A stretch of 64,000 nucleotides of DNA from Phormidium tenue FACHB-1050 (GCF_014696925.1 NZ_JACJQY010000005.1:1-64000); one strand, 5' to 3'; counted from the stretch's first letter, positions 27,147 through 36,341 are shown. The notes: generated from the letters alone by a model not told the origin. Program-made: numbers and translations.

Positions 27147-27665
27147 CTAAGCAACAGCAGCAGCAGCCTTGTCGAAGTAGCTACCGATTTCACTCATAAG
27201 AGCGGAACAATCGCCACGGGTTACGCCGTTAGGATCGTTAGCAATTGCGATCGCAGCATCCTTCATTTTGCCGATACCTACAGCAACGGAAGAACCAGGA
27301 GTACCGAGAGCCAAATAGGTTTCTCTCAAACCATTGAGGCAACGATCTTCCAAGATACTTGCATCGCCAGAGTAGATAGCGTAGGTAACATAGCGCAAAA
27401 CGATTTCCATGTCGCGCAAGCAAGCTGCCATACGACGGCTGGTGTATGCATTTCCACCAGGAGCGATCAAAGCAGGTTGTTCAGCGAACAAAGCACGAGC
27501 AGCATTAGCTACGATTGCAGAAGAGTTGCTGGTGATGCGGTTTACAGCGTCCAAACGCTTGCTGCCATCGGCAACCATTGCGTTAAGAGCATCAATTTGA
27601 GAAGCACTGATATAAGCGCCTCTGGAATCAGCTTGGGATACTACCTTTGCAAATGCGTCGTACAT
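27147..27665 (-). CDS. cpcB: C-phycocyanin beta subunit
   Basis: The 172-residue beta subunit starts [20 protein letters not shown] and carries both chromophore Cys: one in [14 protein letters not shown] (Cys-82) and one in [10 protein letters not shown] (Cys-153). The Asn in the [12 protein letters not shown] region is the usual methylated position. GGAGAT precedes the ATG. It is the first gene of the cpcBA(EF) cluster, with a leader of at least 400 nt free of genes upstream. Confidence 0.97.
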   Translation of the reverse strand: MYDAFAKVVSQADSRGAYISASQIDALNAMVADGSKRLDAVNRITSNSSAIVANAARALFAEQPALIAPGGNAYTSRRMAACLRDMEIVLRYVTYAIYSGDASILEDRCLNGLRETYLALGTPGSSVAVGIGKMKDAAIAIANDPNGVTRGDCSALMSEIGSYFDKAAAAVA

Positions 27666-28105
27666 AATACTGTTATCTCCAGTTATTGAGTAATTATCTT
27701 TTATTTTTTAGACAGTCAACAATCTCAAAACTAACTATTGCAGTTCTTTAATTGTTAAGAGCTATTTTAATTGTTTCTGATTTTCTCTTTCGAGAAATTT
27801 AGAAAAACTTTATTTTTTATAAATAGCTAGTTGATTCAAATTAGACGTTTAAACGATTGACAGATAACTGCTGCTCGTTTATTTCATCGGTTTAAATTCT
27901 AACCTATTTGTTTATACTATGTCGTTGGATCATTTTGTATTACGGATTGTCACAATTTATAACGGCTTGTTTCAAGATTATGTTTTTTTGCTGGTGATCG
28001 CCATTGATCCCACGTAAAAAGGTGGTTCTAGCCATGGCGGAATTACCTTCTTCATTCTTATTTTGAAATTTGCTGTATTGTCAGCAACAATTTTTTTGTA
28101 TAGCG
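27666..28105 (-). promoter_or_regulatory. Gene-free 5' region of cpcB
   Basis: About 440 AT-rich bases without any plausible gene precede cpcB, as is usual for highly expressed cpc operons with long leaders. I could not assign a specific -10/-35 pair. A palindrome ATTGTCACAAT lies at about 27946-27956. Confidence 0.5.
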
Positions 28106-28158
28106 AATCCCCTAACAATGAAGGCAGAGCTTTGCTCTGCCTTCATTGTTAGGGGATT
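28106..28158. terminator. Long perfect hairpin upstream of the cpcB leader
   Basis: AATCCCCTAACAATGAAGGC pairs with its complement around an AGAGCTTTGCTCT core. It is followed by a T-run on the plus strand. It may insulate cpcB from glyQ-side transcription. Confidence 0.65.
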
Positions 28159-28270
28159 TTTTATGTTCTAAACAAATATGTTTTTGGTGAATCATTAGCT
28201 TCGATTCTACTTAACAGCTTCCCCCTTGAGTAAAGGTTGATAGCACTTTTCAAGAAAGCGAGGTACAAAG

Positions 28271-28303
28271 GTTTGTTTCCCCGCATTCGGTGGGGAAACA
28301 AAC
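28271..28303. repeat. Hairpin in the glyQ-cpcB spacer
   Basis: GTTTGTTTCCCCGC and its near complement GTGGGGAAACAAAC flank a short loop. The surrounding bases 28159-28333 show no gene I can support. Confidence 0.5.
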
Positions 28304-28333
28304 CCATACTTCACTAGAGTGATAAATGCTATG

Positions 28334-28450
28334 TATAGCTGCCGCCAAGTGTATGAGGACATAAAACCCAAGAAGAGAATGGTGGCGCGAAGCGCCGCCA
28401 TTCTCTTCTTGGGTTTTGCTTTTGTCCAAACACAATCGACGGTAGCTATA
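28334..28450. repeat. Family 1 palindromic element, full length (117 bp)
   Basis: TATAGCTGCCGCCAAGTGTA at the left and CGACGGTAGCTATA at the right; core arm AAGAGAATGGTGGCGC against GCGCCGCCATTCTCTT has one G-T wobble. Nearly identical to the copy at 38121. Confidence 0.85.
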
Positions 28451-28480
28451 CATGCCAAAGTCAGACTAAGGTTGACTTTT

Positions 28481-29395
28481 TTAAGTTGGGACTGCTAACT
28501 CAGCACCTAAAGGAAATCCTAATGCTTCCCTTTGGGCGTAATAGAGTTTGGCAACTTGACGGGCGAGATTACGAATACGTCCGATATAGCGCACTCTCTC
28601 AGTTACCGAAATTACACCTCTCGCATCCAGTAAGTTGAAGGAATGCGAACATTTCAAAACGTAGTCAAAGGCTGGTAAAACTAGTTCAGACTCTAATAAA
28701 TGTCCTGCTTCCTTTTCGTATTGCAAGAACAATTGGAACAGTAAGTCAGAATCCTGTGGCTTGCCGCCAAAGTTGCCGAAGTTATAACCACTATGCTCGA
28801 CTTCGCCTTGGTGATGCACTTGACCATATTTAATGTCGCCTAGCGTTGGATGCGATCGCCACACAATGTCGTATACCGAGTCTACTCCTTGCAAGTACAT
28901 GACTAGACGCTCTAGCCCGTAGGTGATTTCCGCAGAAACGGGGCGACAGTCTAAGCCGCCAACCTGTTGAAAATAGGTAAACTGGGTGACTTCCATTCCA
29001 TCCAGCCACACTTCCCAACCGACACCCCAAGCGCCGAGGGTTGGTGATTCCCAATCATCTTCAACAAAGCGCACATCATGATCGGCGGGATCGATGCCCA
29101 AGTGTTTGAGGCTATTGAGATATAGATCCAGCACATCATCGGGGGATGGCTTGAGAATTACTTGAAACTGATAGTAATGTTGTAAGCGGTTAGGATTTTG
29201 TCCATAGCGTCCATCGGTGGGACGACGGCATGGCTCGACATAGGCGACGCTCCAAGGCTCAGGTCCGATCGCTCTCAAGAAAGTATGTGGACTCATTGTG
29301 CCAGCACCCTTCTCGGTGTCGTAGGGTTGAGCAATCAGGCATCCGCGATCGCTCCAATATTTTTGCAACGCCAAAATAACTGACTGAAAATCCAT
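28481..29395 (-). CDS. glyQ: Glycyl-tRNA synthetase alpha subunit
   Basis: GlyQ is the catalytic class II subunit of bacterial alpha2beta2 glycyl-tRNA synthetase. The 304-residue protein starts [20 protein letters not shown] and carries [35 protein letters not shown] and a C-terminal [17 protein letters not shown] segment, as in complete GlyQ. The open frame runs 50 codons upstream, but the ATG at 29395 is the family start. glyS is not in the window. Confidence 0.95.
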   Translation of the reverse strand: MDFQSVILALQKYWSDRGCLIAQPYDTEKGAGTMSPHTFLRAIGPEPWSVAYVEPCRRPTDGRYGQNPNRLQHYYQFQVILKPSPDDVLDLYLNSLKHLGIDPADHDVRFVEDDWESPTLGAWGVGWEVWLDGMEVTQFTYFQQVGGLDCRPVSAEITYGLERLVMYLQGVDSVYDIVWRSHPTLGDIKYGQVHHQGEVEHSGYNFGNFGGKPQDSDLLFQLFLQYEKEAGHLLESELVLPAFDYVLKCSHSFNLLDARGVISVTERVRYIGRIRNLARQVAKLYYAQREALGFPLGAELAVPT

Positions 29396-29463
29396 GCTGT
29401 ACAGGGCAATAACACTAATATTTTTTATCCTATCAGCGATCGCACCGCAAATCCTCCCAACCC

Positions 29464-29520
29464 TAATCAATAAATTATTGAAAGTGTTGCAAAGCAACAC
29501 TTTCAATAATTTATTGATTA
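29464..29520. repeat. Long perfect hairpin upstream of glyQ
   Basis: TAATCAATAAATTATTGAAA pairs with its complement around GTGTTGCAAAGCAACAC. It lies between cobL and glyQ on the minus strand. Similar TTGCAAAGCAA-centred hairpins occur at 43607 and 44460. Confidence 0.7.
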
Positions 29521-29542
29521 GCTTGATCAAAAAATTGACAAC

Positions 29543-29587
29543 CAAAGAGTATTAGGGCGACGCTTTGCGCTGCCTTAATACTCTTTG
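29543..29587. terminator. Hairpin at the 3' end of cobL
   Basis: CAAAGAGTATTAGGGCGACGC against GCGCTGCCTTAATACTCTTTG with one mismatch; 11 nt beyond the cobL stop. Confidence 0.6.
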
Positions 29588-29597
29588 TAAAACTTGG

Positions 29598-30815
29598 TTA
29601 AGTCTTAATTATTTCCCATTGAGTAACAGGACGCATCGGTTTCCAACCTAGAAAAGAACCGATCGCTTCAGCATGGCTAATTGAAATTTGGGTAAGTGTG
29701 CCACCATATTTTTGTTGCCACTGGAATAATTTCTGCTCGCCCTCAAGAGTGACTACGTTGGCGACTAAACGACCCTGCGATCGCAAATTTCCCCAACAAG
29801 TCTCGAATAAATCTGGAACAGTCGCGCCACCACCGATAAAAATTGCGTCAGGGGTGGGTAAACCTTGTAGAACTTCAGGAGCTTTACCTTCGATAATTTT
29901 GAGATTAGGTGTGCCAAGAGCGATCGCATTTTCAGCAATGAAATGGGTGCGAGATTTTTCGATGGCGATCGCGTTGCAACGGGGATGACTTCGCATCCAT
30001 TCAATGCCAATGGAACCGCAACCAGCTCCCACATCCCAAAGCAATTCGCCAGCATTGGGCGCAAGGGTAGATAGAGTAATTGCTCTAACTTCCCGTTTAG
30101 TTAATTGTCCATCATGGCAAAAAGCATCATCGGGAATCCCTACCATCCGCGAGAGAATTTTTGCTTCAGGATTAGCAATACATTCCACAGCGATCGCATT
30201 AAGATCGGCAAATTCAGGAAAGTTCTGAATTTGATTAGCAACAGTAGAAATAATCCGTTCTTTAGTTCCGTTGAGATGTTCTAAGACTGTAATTTTGCTA
30301 TTGCTGAAATGGCGATCGCAGAGCATATCTGCAACAATTTGCGGGGTTTCTTTGCCTGCACTGAGAATTAGAAGTTTAGCGTTTGGATAGATATAAGTTT
30401 GTAAAAGCGAAGCAGAACGACCGCATAGGCTCAGGGTTTCTACCTCATTCAATGACCATCCTAATCGCGTACAAATCAAGCTAAAAGTAGAAGGTGAGGG
30501 AATAATCGCAACTTCTTTGATGGGAATTCTCTTTAATAAAGTTGTACCAATCCCAAACCAAAGCGGATCGCCACTAGCTAGGACACATACAGATTTACCG
30601 CGCAAATTAATAATTTGCTGAATAGTTGCCTCAATCGGTGAAGCCCAAACTATCCGCGATCGCTGATCTTCTGGCAATTCAGGCAACATTGCTAAATGGC
30701 GATCGCCTCCCACTAAAATATCGGCATGATCAATTAGCGATCGGGCGGCTGCACTCAACCCACCTAAACCATCTTCACCAATCCCAATAACTTTTAGCCA
30801 CTTTTGATAATTCAT
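29598..30815 (-). CDS. cobL: Precorrin-6Y C5,15-methyltransferase (decarboxylating), CbiE-CbiT fusion
   Basis: CobL methylates C5 and C15 of the corrin ring and decarboxylates the acetate side chain in aerobic cobalamin synthesis. The 405-residue protein is a fusion: a CbiE tetrapyrrole methylase (residues 1-200, VIGIGEDGLGGLS, VLASGDPLWFGIG) and a CbiT class I methyltransferase (210-405, SAM loop DVGAGCGSIGIEW). It agrees with CobG at 3452 in pointing to the oxygen-dependent route. It is not in the hupE operon and has no visible riboswitch in its 173-nt upstream gap. Confidence 0.92.
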   Translation of the reverse strand: MNYQKWLKVIGIGEDGLGGLSAAARSLIDHADILVGGDRHLAMLPELPEDQRSRIVWASPIEATIQQIINLRGKSVCVLASGDPLWFGIGTTLLKRIPIKEVAIIPSPSTFSLICTRLGWSLNEVETLSLCGRSASLLQTYIYPNAKLLILSAGKETPQIVADMLCDRHFSNSKITVLEHLNGTKERIISTVANQIQNFPEFADLNAIAVECIANPEAKILSRMVGIPDDAFCHDGQLTKREVRAITLSTLAPNAGELLWDVGAGCGSIGIEWMRSHPRCNAIAIEKSRTHFIAENAIALGTPNLKIIEGKAPEVLQGLPTPDAIFIGGGATVPDLFETCWGNLRSQGRLVANVVTLEGEQKLFQWQQKYGGTLTQISISHAEAIGSFLGWKPMRPVTQWEIIKT

Positions 30816-30988
30816 TGATATCTTATGCGGGATTGGGGGAACACTGAAATCTAGCCGTGAAGATAGAGTAATCTTTCATACATTAACACGCTAAAAATTA
30901 TATGACTTTGGATTCTCCAAATGATGACAATAACGAAGTGTAGGTTACGTTAGTATGAGCAAGACATTAAATCTGAAGCTTAAGAATA

Positions 30989-31765
30989 TCAACCTTCATC
31001 ACCTAAATAAGCCTCAATTACCGCCCGATCGCTTTTGACAATCTCAGGTTTGCCGATCGCAATTAGTTGTCCAAAATCTAACACCGCAATGCGATCGCAG
31101 AGTCCCATTACTAAGGGTACGTGATGCTCGATTAATAGAATTGTAAGAGCAAAGCGATCTCGCAAACTACGGATAAACTCACTAAGTTGTCCTTTTTCAT
31201 TAGGATTCATCCCTGCGGCGGGTTCATCTAGAAGTAATAACTTTGGTTGCAGGGCAAGGGCGCGAGCAATCTCTAGCCGACGCTGATCGCCATAGGAGAA
31301 ATTTTTGGCTTTAACATCAGCGCGATCGCTTAGTCCCACTAGTTCCAATAGTTCTTGGGCGCGATCATAGGTTTGCTTTTCTTCTTTGTGGGTAGGCGGT
31401 AGTCCTAAGATTCCATTCCAAATGCCTGTGGTGGTGCAGAGATGTCTGGCGATCGCTACATTCTCTAAAGCCGAAAGTTCGCCAAATAAACGGATATTCT
31501 GAAATGTGCGGGCAATTCCAAATTTTGCAATTTGGTAGGGACGGCGATTAGTAATTTCTTGACCATCGTAGAGAACTTTGCCACTACTAGGAGCAATTAG
31601 TCCTGTAATTGTATTAAATAGAGTTGTTTTGCCTGCTCCATTGGGACCAATCACACCAAAGATTTCATTTTCCTGTACATCAAAGGACACCTCATTTACT
31701 GCCACTAAGCCCCCAAATCGGCGAGTTACTTGTTGTACAACTAAAGTTGATTGACTTACGTTCAT
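30989..31765 (-). CDS. livG: Branched-chain/neutral amino acid ABC transporter ATP-binding protein (LivG/NatA type)
   Basis: This 258-residue ABC ATPase has Walker A GPNGAGKTTLFN, signature SYGDQRRLEIARAL, Walker B LLLLDEPAAGMN and the LivG-specific C-terminal helices (HHVPLVMGLCDRIAVLDFG). In cyanobacteria such proteins energise uptake of neutral or branched-chain amino acids (Nat/Liv systems). The cognate permease livM lies on the same strand at 33503, but the two are split by an ankyrin gene on the other strand and an L,D-transpeptidase. Substrate assignment is by family only. Confidence 0.88.
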   Translation of the reverse strand: MNVSQSTLVVQQVTRRFGGLVAVNEVSFDVQENEIFGVIGPNGAGKTTLFNTITGLIAPSSGKVLYDGQEITNRRPYQIAKFGIARTFQNIRLFGELSALENVAIARHLCTTTGIWNGILGLPPTHKEEKQTYDRAQELLELVGLSDRADVKAKNFSYGDQRRLEIARALALQPKLLLLDEPAAGMNPNEKGQLSEFIRSLRDRFALTILLIEHHVPLVMGLCDRIAVLDFGQLIAIGKPEIVKSDRAVIEAYLGDEG

Positions 31766-31800
31766 AAAGTTTGTAAAGCTACCATATTTGAGACTATCCT

Positions 31801-32538
31801 ATGAATACATTAAACCCTCTTAAGTTCATCTTTTTGACGTTAGCAGGATTTGCGATCGCGACAACTTGTCTACCAAAAATCGTAGAGGCCTCTTCTGCCC
31901 TAATTGAAATTGACCCATCCCATAACTCCCCTACACTCAAACTTAAGAAAATAAGAAAGACTAACCAAAATACGATCTTGCTAAAAGCTGCGAAAACAGG
32001 AGATTTTGTTGCTGCCAAAAAAGCTCTATCTTACAAAGCCGACCCAAATGCTCAAGAACAAAATGGTGAGACAGCCTTAATGATTGCATCTGGAAATAAT
32101 CATATAAAGATTGTGCAACTTTTACTGGCTCATGGCGCGAATGTTAATGGTGGTGGGTGGATCGTCGGATACCCTCTCATAGAAGCCGCAAGGGAAGGAC
32201 ATTTTGAGATCGCCAAGTTCCTTCTAGAAAAAGGAGCCGATGTCAATATCATGTCTGACGAAGGATTTACGGCTCTAGATGCAGCTATCGTCAAAAATCA
32301 GGTTGAGGTGGCTCAACTCCTGCTAAACAAAGGTGCAAATCCTAATCGTTATGTTGCAGGAGCGACCCCACTCTATGATGCGGCGGGGTATGGATATGCC
32401 CAAATTGTTAGTCTTTTGATTGAGCATGGAGCCGATGTTAACGCCAAGTCGTTTGGTAGGACAACACCATTAGCGATCGCCATTCAAAACAATCATCTTG
32501 ATGTGGTCAACTTGCTAAAGAAAGCAGGCGCAAAATAA
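31801..32538 (+). CDS. Secreted or periplasmic ankyrin-repeat protein
   Basis: The 245-residue protein has a hydrophobic N-terminal segment (LKFIFLTLAGFAIATTCL) consistent with a signal peptide or membrane anchor. About five ankyrin repeats follow: KAADPNAQEQNGETALMIAS-like, HGANVNGGGWIVGYPLIEAA, KGADVNIMSDEGFTALDAAI, KGANPNRYVAGATPLYDAAG and HGADVNAKSFGRTTPLAIAI. Ankyrin repeats bind other proteins; partner and role are unknown. It lies on the opposite strand between livG and the L,D-transpeptidase. The stop codon abuts a family 2 repeat. Confidence 0.8.
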   Translation: MNTLNPLKFIFLTLAGFAIATTCLPKIVEASSALIEIDPSHNSPTLKLKKIRKTNQNTILLKAAKTGDFVAAKKALSYKADPNAQEQNGETALMIASGNNHIKIVQLLLAHGANVNGGGWIVGYPLIEAAREGHFEIAKFLLEKGADVNIMSDEGFTALDAAIVKNQVEVAQLLLNKGANPNRYVAGATPLYDAAGYGYAQIVSLLIEHGADVNAKSFGRTTPLAIAIQNNHLDVVNLLKKAGAK

Positions 32539-32640
32539 TACCAAAACACAAAATGGCTAAGCCATTTTGTGTTTTTAAAAACCCTACTGGGTTTGGTTTT
32601 TAATTCCTAAAAGTGTTGCCACTCTTTCGTGAATTGTTAT
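32538..32640. repeat. Family 2 palindromic element (103 bp)
   Basis: ATACCAAAACACAAAATGGC at the left, CTACTGGGTTTGGTTTTTAA spacer, and GTGAATTGTTAT at the right. Starts within the ankyrin stop codon and ends exactly where a family 1 element begins. Confidence 0.8.
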
Positions 32641-32723
32641 ATAGCTATAGCCACCTGTATCAGGACAAATCAAAACCCAGATAGTGTGAGGCGGCGCGAA
32701 GCGCCGCCTCACACTATCACTAT
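32640..32723. repeat. Family 1 palindromic element, shortened right side
   Basis: TATAGCTATAGCCACCTG leads to CAAAACCCAGATAGTGTGAG and a GGCGGCGC-GAA hairpin, then ends CACTATCACTATA. It abuts a family 2 right terminus. Confidence 0.7.
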
Positions 32724-32777
32724 AAAGAGAAATTTTTGAAAGCGACGCGAAGCGTCGCTTTCAAAAATTTCTCTTTA
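32724..32777. terminator. Hairpin downstream of the L,D-transpeptidase
   Basis: AAAGAGAAATTTTTGAAAGC and its complement enclose GACGCGAAGCGTC. It lies 15 nt after the stop of the minus-strand gene at 32792 and could terminate it. Confidence 0.65.
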
Positions 32778-32791
32778 ATTAAGCTGTAATG

Positions 32792-33454
32792 CTAATGCAG
32801 AATTTTAATTGTTGTACCGCGCTGTAGTAAAGAATAAATTTCATCAACATCCTTATTTTTCAAAGAGACACAGCCCAACGTCCAATTGATTTTGCGATCG
32901 ATTAACCAATCTTGACCCTTCTCCACCCCATGAATGCCGATCTCGCCACCAATGGCATCCTTTGCTGTTACTTCTCCTCTAATCTTTGCCTGCGAAAATT
33001 TGCGCCAAGAATCTTGAGTGGGATAGTCCAATAAAATAAACTTTGACCATTCCGAATGGTAATAAAGCTCCTTTACACGAAATAGCCCCTCTGGTGTGCG
33101 CTTATCGCCTTGACGTAATTTATCATCCTTGGGATTAGCACCTAAAACGATCGCATAGGACTTGATGGGTTTGTTTTGATAATAAACCGTCAGCTTATAT
33201 TTAGACTTTTCCACAACGATCGCGATCGCCTTTTTATCGAGCTTTTTGAGATTAATTAAATCCGCGATCTTTTTGTCTTTGTTAAGTAACTCATTGGTGG
33301 CTTTCGCGGCACAGTCGTTAAAGCATGGCAAATGGTTAGCAAAATTAGGATTCGCGATCGCATAAATTCCTAATGAACTCGCAATCAAAGTCAAATAAAT
33401 AAAAAATTTTAGCGATTTTAGCGATCGGCGATCATCTGTTTTTTGTGGCGACAT
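32792..33454 (-). CDS. L,D-transpeptidase (YkuD family)
   Basis: The 220-residue protein starts MSPQKTDDRRSLKSLKF and has one N-terminal membrane segment (FFIYLTLIASSLGIYAIA), so the catalytic domain should be periplasmic. The YkuD domain carries the active-site motif IGIHGVE and WTLGCVSLKNKD with the catalytic Cys. These enzymes make 3-3 crosslinks in peptidoglycan or attach proteins to it. The start at 33454 is preferred to a frame 13 codons longer. It is located between livM and livG without a functional link to transport. Confidence 0.9.
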   Translation of the reverse strand: MSPQKTDDRRSLKSLKFFIYLTLIASSLGIYAIANPNFANHLPCFNDCAAKATNELLNKDKKIADLINLKKLDKKAIAIVVEKSKYKLTVYYQNKPIKSYAIVLGANPKDDKLRQGDKRTPEGLFRVKELYYHSEWSKFILLDYPTQDSWRKFSQAKIRGEVTAKDAIGGEIGIHGVEKGQDWLIDRKINWTLGCVSLKNKDVDEIYSLLQRGTTIKILH

Positions 33455-33502
33455 ATTGACTCCAGAATTTAAGTTAAAAAAATGGCTTCGCAATTTTTTT
33501 AA

Positions 33503-34447
33503 CTATTGAGTTTTGGCAAATGCTTTTTGCGTAGTCTGGCTACACCATTTTAAAAACTCTGGAGTAATGATCCCTTTAGGATAAAAAATTGTTCCAACCA
33601 CAATCAAAACCCCAAAAATAATTAAGCGTCCATCCTTAAGAAACTGCCCCAACCATAGAGGCACACCATTGACACTGGAAAGCCCCCGCAGCACTTCAGG
33701 CAAAGCCGTTAGCAAAATCCCCCCTACGACTGGGCCCCAAAATGTACGCGAACCACCGATTAAGACAAAAGCCAAGAAGATAATACTGGCATCAAAGGTT
33801 CCCTGACGAGCATTCCATGTATTCAAAAAGTGAGCGCTTACTGCTCCCACCATACCCGCCAAAATCGCCGCTAAGACAAAGGCTAACACCTTGTAATAAG
33901 TTGGATTAATTCCCATCGAATCGGCAGCTAACTCATCTTCACGAATGGCAATCAACGCTCGTCCCACCCGAATCTTTTCTAGACGATACATAAAAGCCAT
34001 ACTCAAGCCTAGCAAAGGCATCGCTATCCAAAGGTATTCTAAAGGTGACTGAAACGGCTGTGGAATGCCAAAAATACCAACTGCACCGCCTGTAATATCG
34101 AGATTAAGCGCAACCACTCTCAGAATCTCTACAAAGGCAATTGTCGCGATCGCCAAATAAATTCCCCGTAACCTCAATACAGGAATACCTAAAACTACCG
34201 CCAATAAACCTGACATCACACCCGCCGCCAACATTTCCAGCAACACCCACCAAACTGGCAAAGTCCCCGTCGTCGTTAAAATCTTAGTGGAGGCGATCGC
34301 CGCAATATATCCACCTAAGGCATAAAATCCTGGGGTTGCCAAGGATAGCTGTCCCGCCATTAAGGGCAAATATACGGATATTCCTAGAATTGCCCCAAAA
34401 ACTGCCGAGACAATCAAGAAGCCATAGGTATTAAAAAATTCAGCCAT
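33503..34447 (-). CDS. livM: Branched-chain amino acid ABC transporter permease (LivM type)
   Basis: This 314-residue membrane protein has about nine hydrophobic segments and the LivM signature around LRGIYLAIATIAFVEILRV, with the cytoplasmic EAA-like loop VGRALIAIREDELAADSMGI. It would form a permease heterodimer with LivH (absent here) and be driven by LivG/LivF. The likely ATPase partner is at 30989 on the same strand. Confidence 0.9.
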   Translation of the reverse strand: MAEFFNTYGFLIVSAVFGAILGISVYLPLMAGQLSLATPGFYALGGYIAAIASTKILTTTGTLPVWWVLLEMLAAGVMSGLLAVVLGIPVLRLRGIYLAIATIAFVEILRVVALNLDITGGAVGIFGIPQPFQSPLEYLWIAMPLLGLSMAFMYRLEKIRVGRALIAIREDELAADSMGINPTYYKVLAFVLAAILAGMVGAVSAHFLNTWNARQGTFDASIIFLAFVLIGGSRTFWGPVVGGILLTALPEVLRGLSSVNGVPLWLGQFLKDGRLIIFGVLIVVGTIFYPKGIITPEFLKWCSQTTQKAFAKTQ

Positions 34448-34720
34448 TATTTAGACTTTGATTACTTTTTTTGATTGTTTTTGAAAATCAGAGCTTGGCT
34501 CAACTCTGAAAAAATAACTTCCTATCACACTAATTAGCTATCATTAGTCAATAAGTAACAGTATCTTAAGAGATTATTAAGATTGTCTGTAAACATAATC
34601 ACAACTCAAACAGCAATGATCGTGTGATCGTCGCTTAAAACATTAACCCTTAACGTAGATCTTCAATACAAGATTTTTACGCACATCTTTTTCACTATCA
34701 AATTCTAGAGAGTACAAACA

Positions 34721-35884
34721 GTGGACATTCAAATTGGGCGCGGTAAAACTGCACGCAGAGCCTATGGCATCGACGAAATTGCATTAGTACCAGGAGGGAA
34801 AACCCTCGATCCCAACGTTGCCGATACATTTTGGGAAGTTGGGGGAATTCGTCGCGAAATTCCGATCATTGCTAGTGCAATGGATGGGGTTGTCGATGTA
34901 GATATGGCTGTGAAACTTTCAGATTTAGGTGCATTGGGTGTCATCAACCTTGATGGTATCCAAACCCGCTATGACGATCCCACACCAATCTTAGAAAAAA
35001 TTGCCTCTGTGGGTGTGACTGAATTTGTCTCACTTATGCAAGAGCTTTACGCCGAACCCGTAAAACCTGAACTTATCCAAAAACGCATCCGTGAAATCAA
35101 AGAAAAAGGTGGCATTGCTTGTGCTAGCAGCATTCCTGTAAATGCCTTTAAATATGGGGCGATCGCTGCCGAAGCGGGTTGTGACCTCTTCTTCTTGCAG
35201 TCCACAGTAGTCTCCACCACTCACATTGCCGCCGAAGGACTAGTCTCCCTCGACCTTGCAAAATTCTGCAAAGAAATGCCGATCCCCGTACTCATGGGTA
35301 ACTGCGTTACTTATGATGTCACCCTCGAACTTTTAAGAGCAGGAGCCGCAGGTGTACTTGTCGGTATCGGACCTGGAGCTGCCTGTACATCTAGAGGTGT
35401 CCTTGGTGTGGGCATTCCTCAAGCCACGGCTGTTGCTGACTGCGCCGCCGCCCGTGAAGAATTTTTTAAAGAAACTGGCAAATACGTGCCAATCATTGCT
35501 GATGGTGGCTTGATTACAGGCGGAGACATCTGTAAATCGATCGCCTGTGGTGCTGATGCCGTCATGATCGGCTCACCCTTTGCAAGAGCCAAAGAAGCTC
35601 CTGGTCGTGGCTTTCACTGGGGAATGGCAACACCTAGCCCAGTCCTACCTCGCGGAACCCGTATTCGTGTTGGCACAACAGGCTCCCTAGAGCAAATTTT
35701 GCGTGGCCCAGCGGGACTGGATGACGGCACACATAACCTTTTGGGCGCTCTCAAAACCAGCATGGGAACATTGGGAGCAGGGACGATTCGAGAAATGCAA
35801 CAGGTTGAAGTGGTCATTGCGCCTTCTCTTTTAACTGAGGGCAAAGTTTACCAAAAAGCACAACAGCTTGGAATGGGTAAATAA
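34721..35884 (+). CDS. GuaB3 family IMP dehydrogenase-related protein
   Basis: This 387-residue (beta/alpha)8 barrel protein lacks the CBS insert of true IMP dehydrogenase. It has the nucleotide loop GPGAACTSRGVLGVGIPQA with the catalytic-position Cys, the phosphate loop IADGGLITGGDICKS and the C-terminal GAGTIREMQQVEVVIAPSLL. GuaB3 proteins are typical of cyanobacteria and actinobacteria; recent work ascribes GMP reductase activity to the cyanobacterial type, whereas older annotation says IMP dehydrogenase. The start is GTG at 34721. It is divergent from livM with a 273-nt AT-rich spacer. Confidence 0.92.
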   Translation: MDIQIGRGKTARRAYGIDEIALVPGGKTLDPNVADTFWEVGGIRREIPIIASAMDGVVDVDMAVKLSDLGALGVINLDGIQTRYDDPTPILEKIASVGVTEFVSLMQELYAEPVKPELIQKRIREIKEKGGIACASSIPVNAFKYGAIAAEAGCDLFFLQSTVVSTTHIAAEGLVSLDLAKFCKEMPIPVLMGNCVTYDVTLELLRAGAAGVLVGIGPGAACTSRGVLGVGIPQATAVADCAAAREEFFKETGKYVPIIADGGLITGGDICKSIACGADAVMIGSPFARAKEAPGRGFHWGMATPSPVLPRGTRIRVGTTGSLEQILRGPAGLDDGTHNLLGALKTSMGTLGAGTIREMQQVEVVIAPSLLTEGKVYQKAQQLGMGK

Positions 35885-35886
35885 AA

Positions 35887-35923
35887 ATAATAAAAGGCTC
35901 GCAAAGCGAGCCTTTTATTATTT
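35887..35923 (+). terminator. Terminator after guaB3
   Basis: AATAATAAAAGGCTCGC-AAA-GCGAGCCTTTTATTATT is a perfect hairpin with T-rich 3' side, directly after the stop. Confidence 0.85.
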
Positions 35924-35963
35924 AGCAGATTAATATAATTTAGGTATTATCAAAAAACCTAAT

Positions 35964-36341
35964 ATGCCAAAAATTTTGCTGGTAGAAGATAATGAAATGA
36001 ATCGCGATATGCTATCGCGAAGATTAATGCGTCGGGGGTTTGAAGTTATCGCTGCTACTGATGGCGAATTGGGTGTCAAAATTGCCGAAACAGAACTCCC
36101 CGATTTAATTGTGATGGATATGAGTCTGCCGATTCTGGATGGATGGGAAGCTACAAAGCGCTTGAAGCAAATAACTGCAACTCAAAATATTCCAATTATT
36201 GGCTGTTCAGCCCATGCGATGGTAGGCGATCGCGAAAGAGGGCTCGAAGCAGGTTGTGATGATTACGACACTAAGCCGATTGAATTTGCAAGGTTATTGG
36301 GGAAAATTGAAAATTTATTGAAAATATATGCCAGAACCTAA
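35964..36341 (+). CDS. Single-domain response regulator (CheY-like)
   Basis: The 125-residue receiver domain begins PKILLVEDNEMNRDML. It has acidic pocket residues E/D at the start, phosphoacceptor Asp in IVMDMSLPILDGWE, and the conserved Thr/Lys positions (IIGCSAHAM, YDTKPIEF). It has no output domain, so it should act by protein contact or phosphotransfer. First of three tandem response regulators; its stop overlaps the next start by 14 nt, implying co-translation. Confidence 0.9.
   Translation: MPKILLVEDNEMNRDMLSRRLMRRGFEVIAATDGELGVKIAETELPDLIVMDMSLPILDGWEATKRLKQITATQNIPIIGCSAHAMVGDRERGLEAGCDDYDTKPIEFARLLGKIENLLKIYART

Noticed and set aside
28207-28458. 83-codon minus-strand frame between cpcB and glyQ
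   Set aside because: Half of it is a family 1 element and the rest spans a hairpin; no start context or recognisable domain.
34655-34669. GTA...TAC motif upstream of guaB3 as an NtcA site
   Set aside because: The spacing is nine bases, whereas NtcA sites need GTA-N8-TAC, and no suitably placed -10 box was seen.
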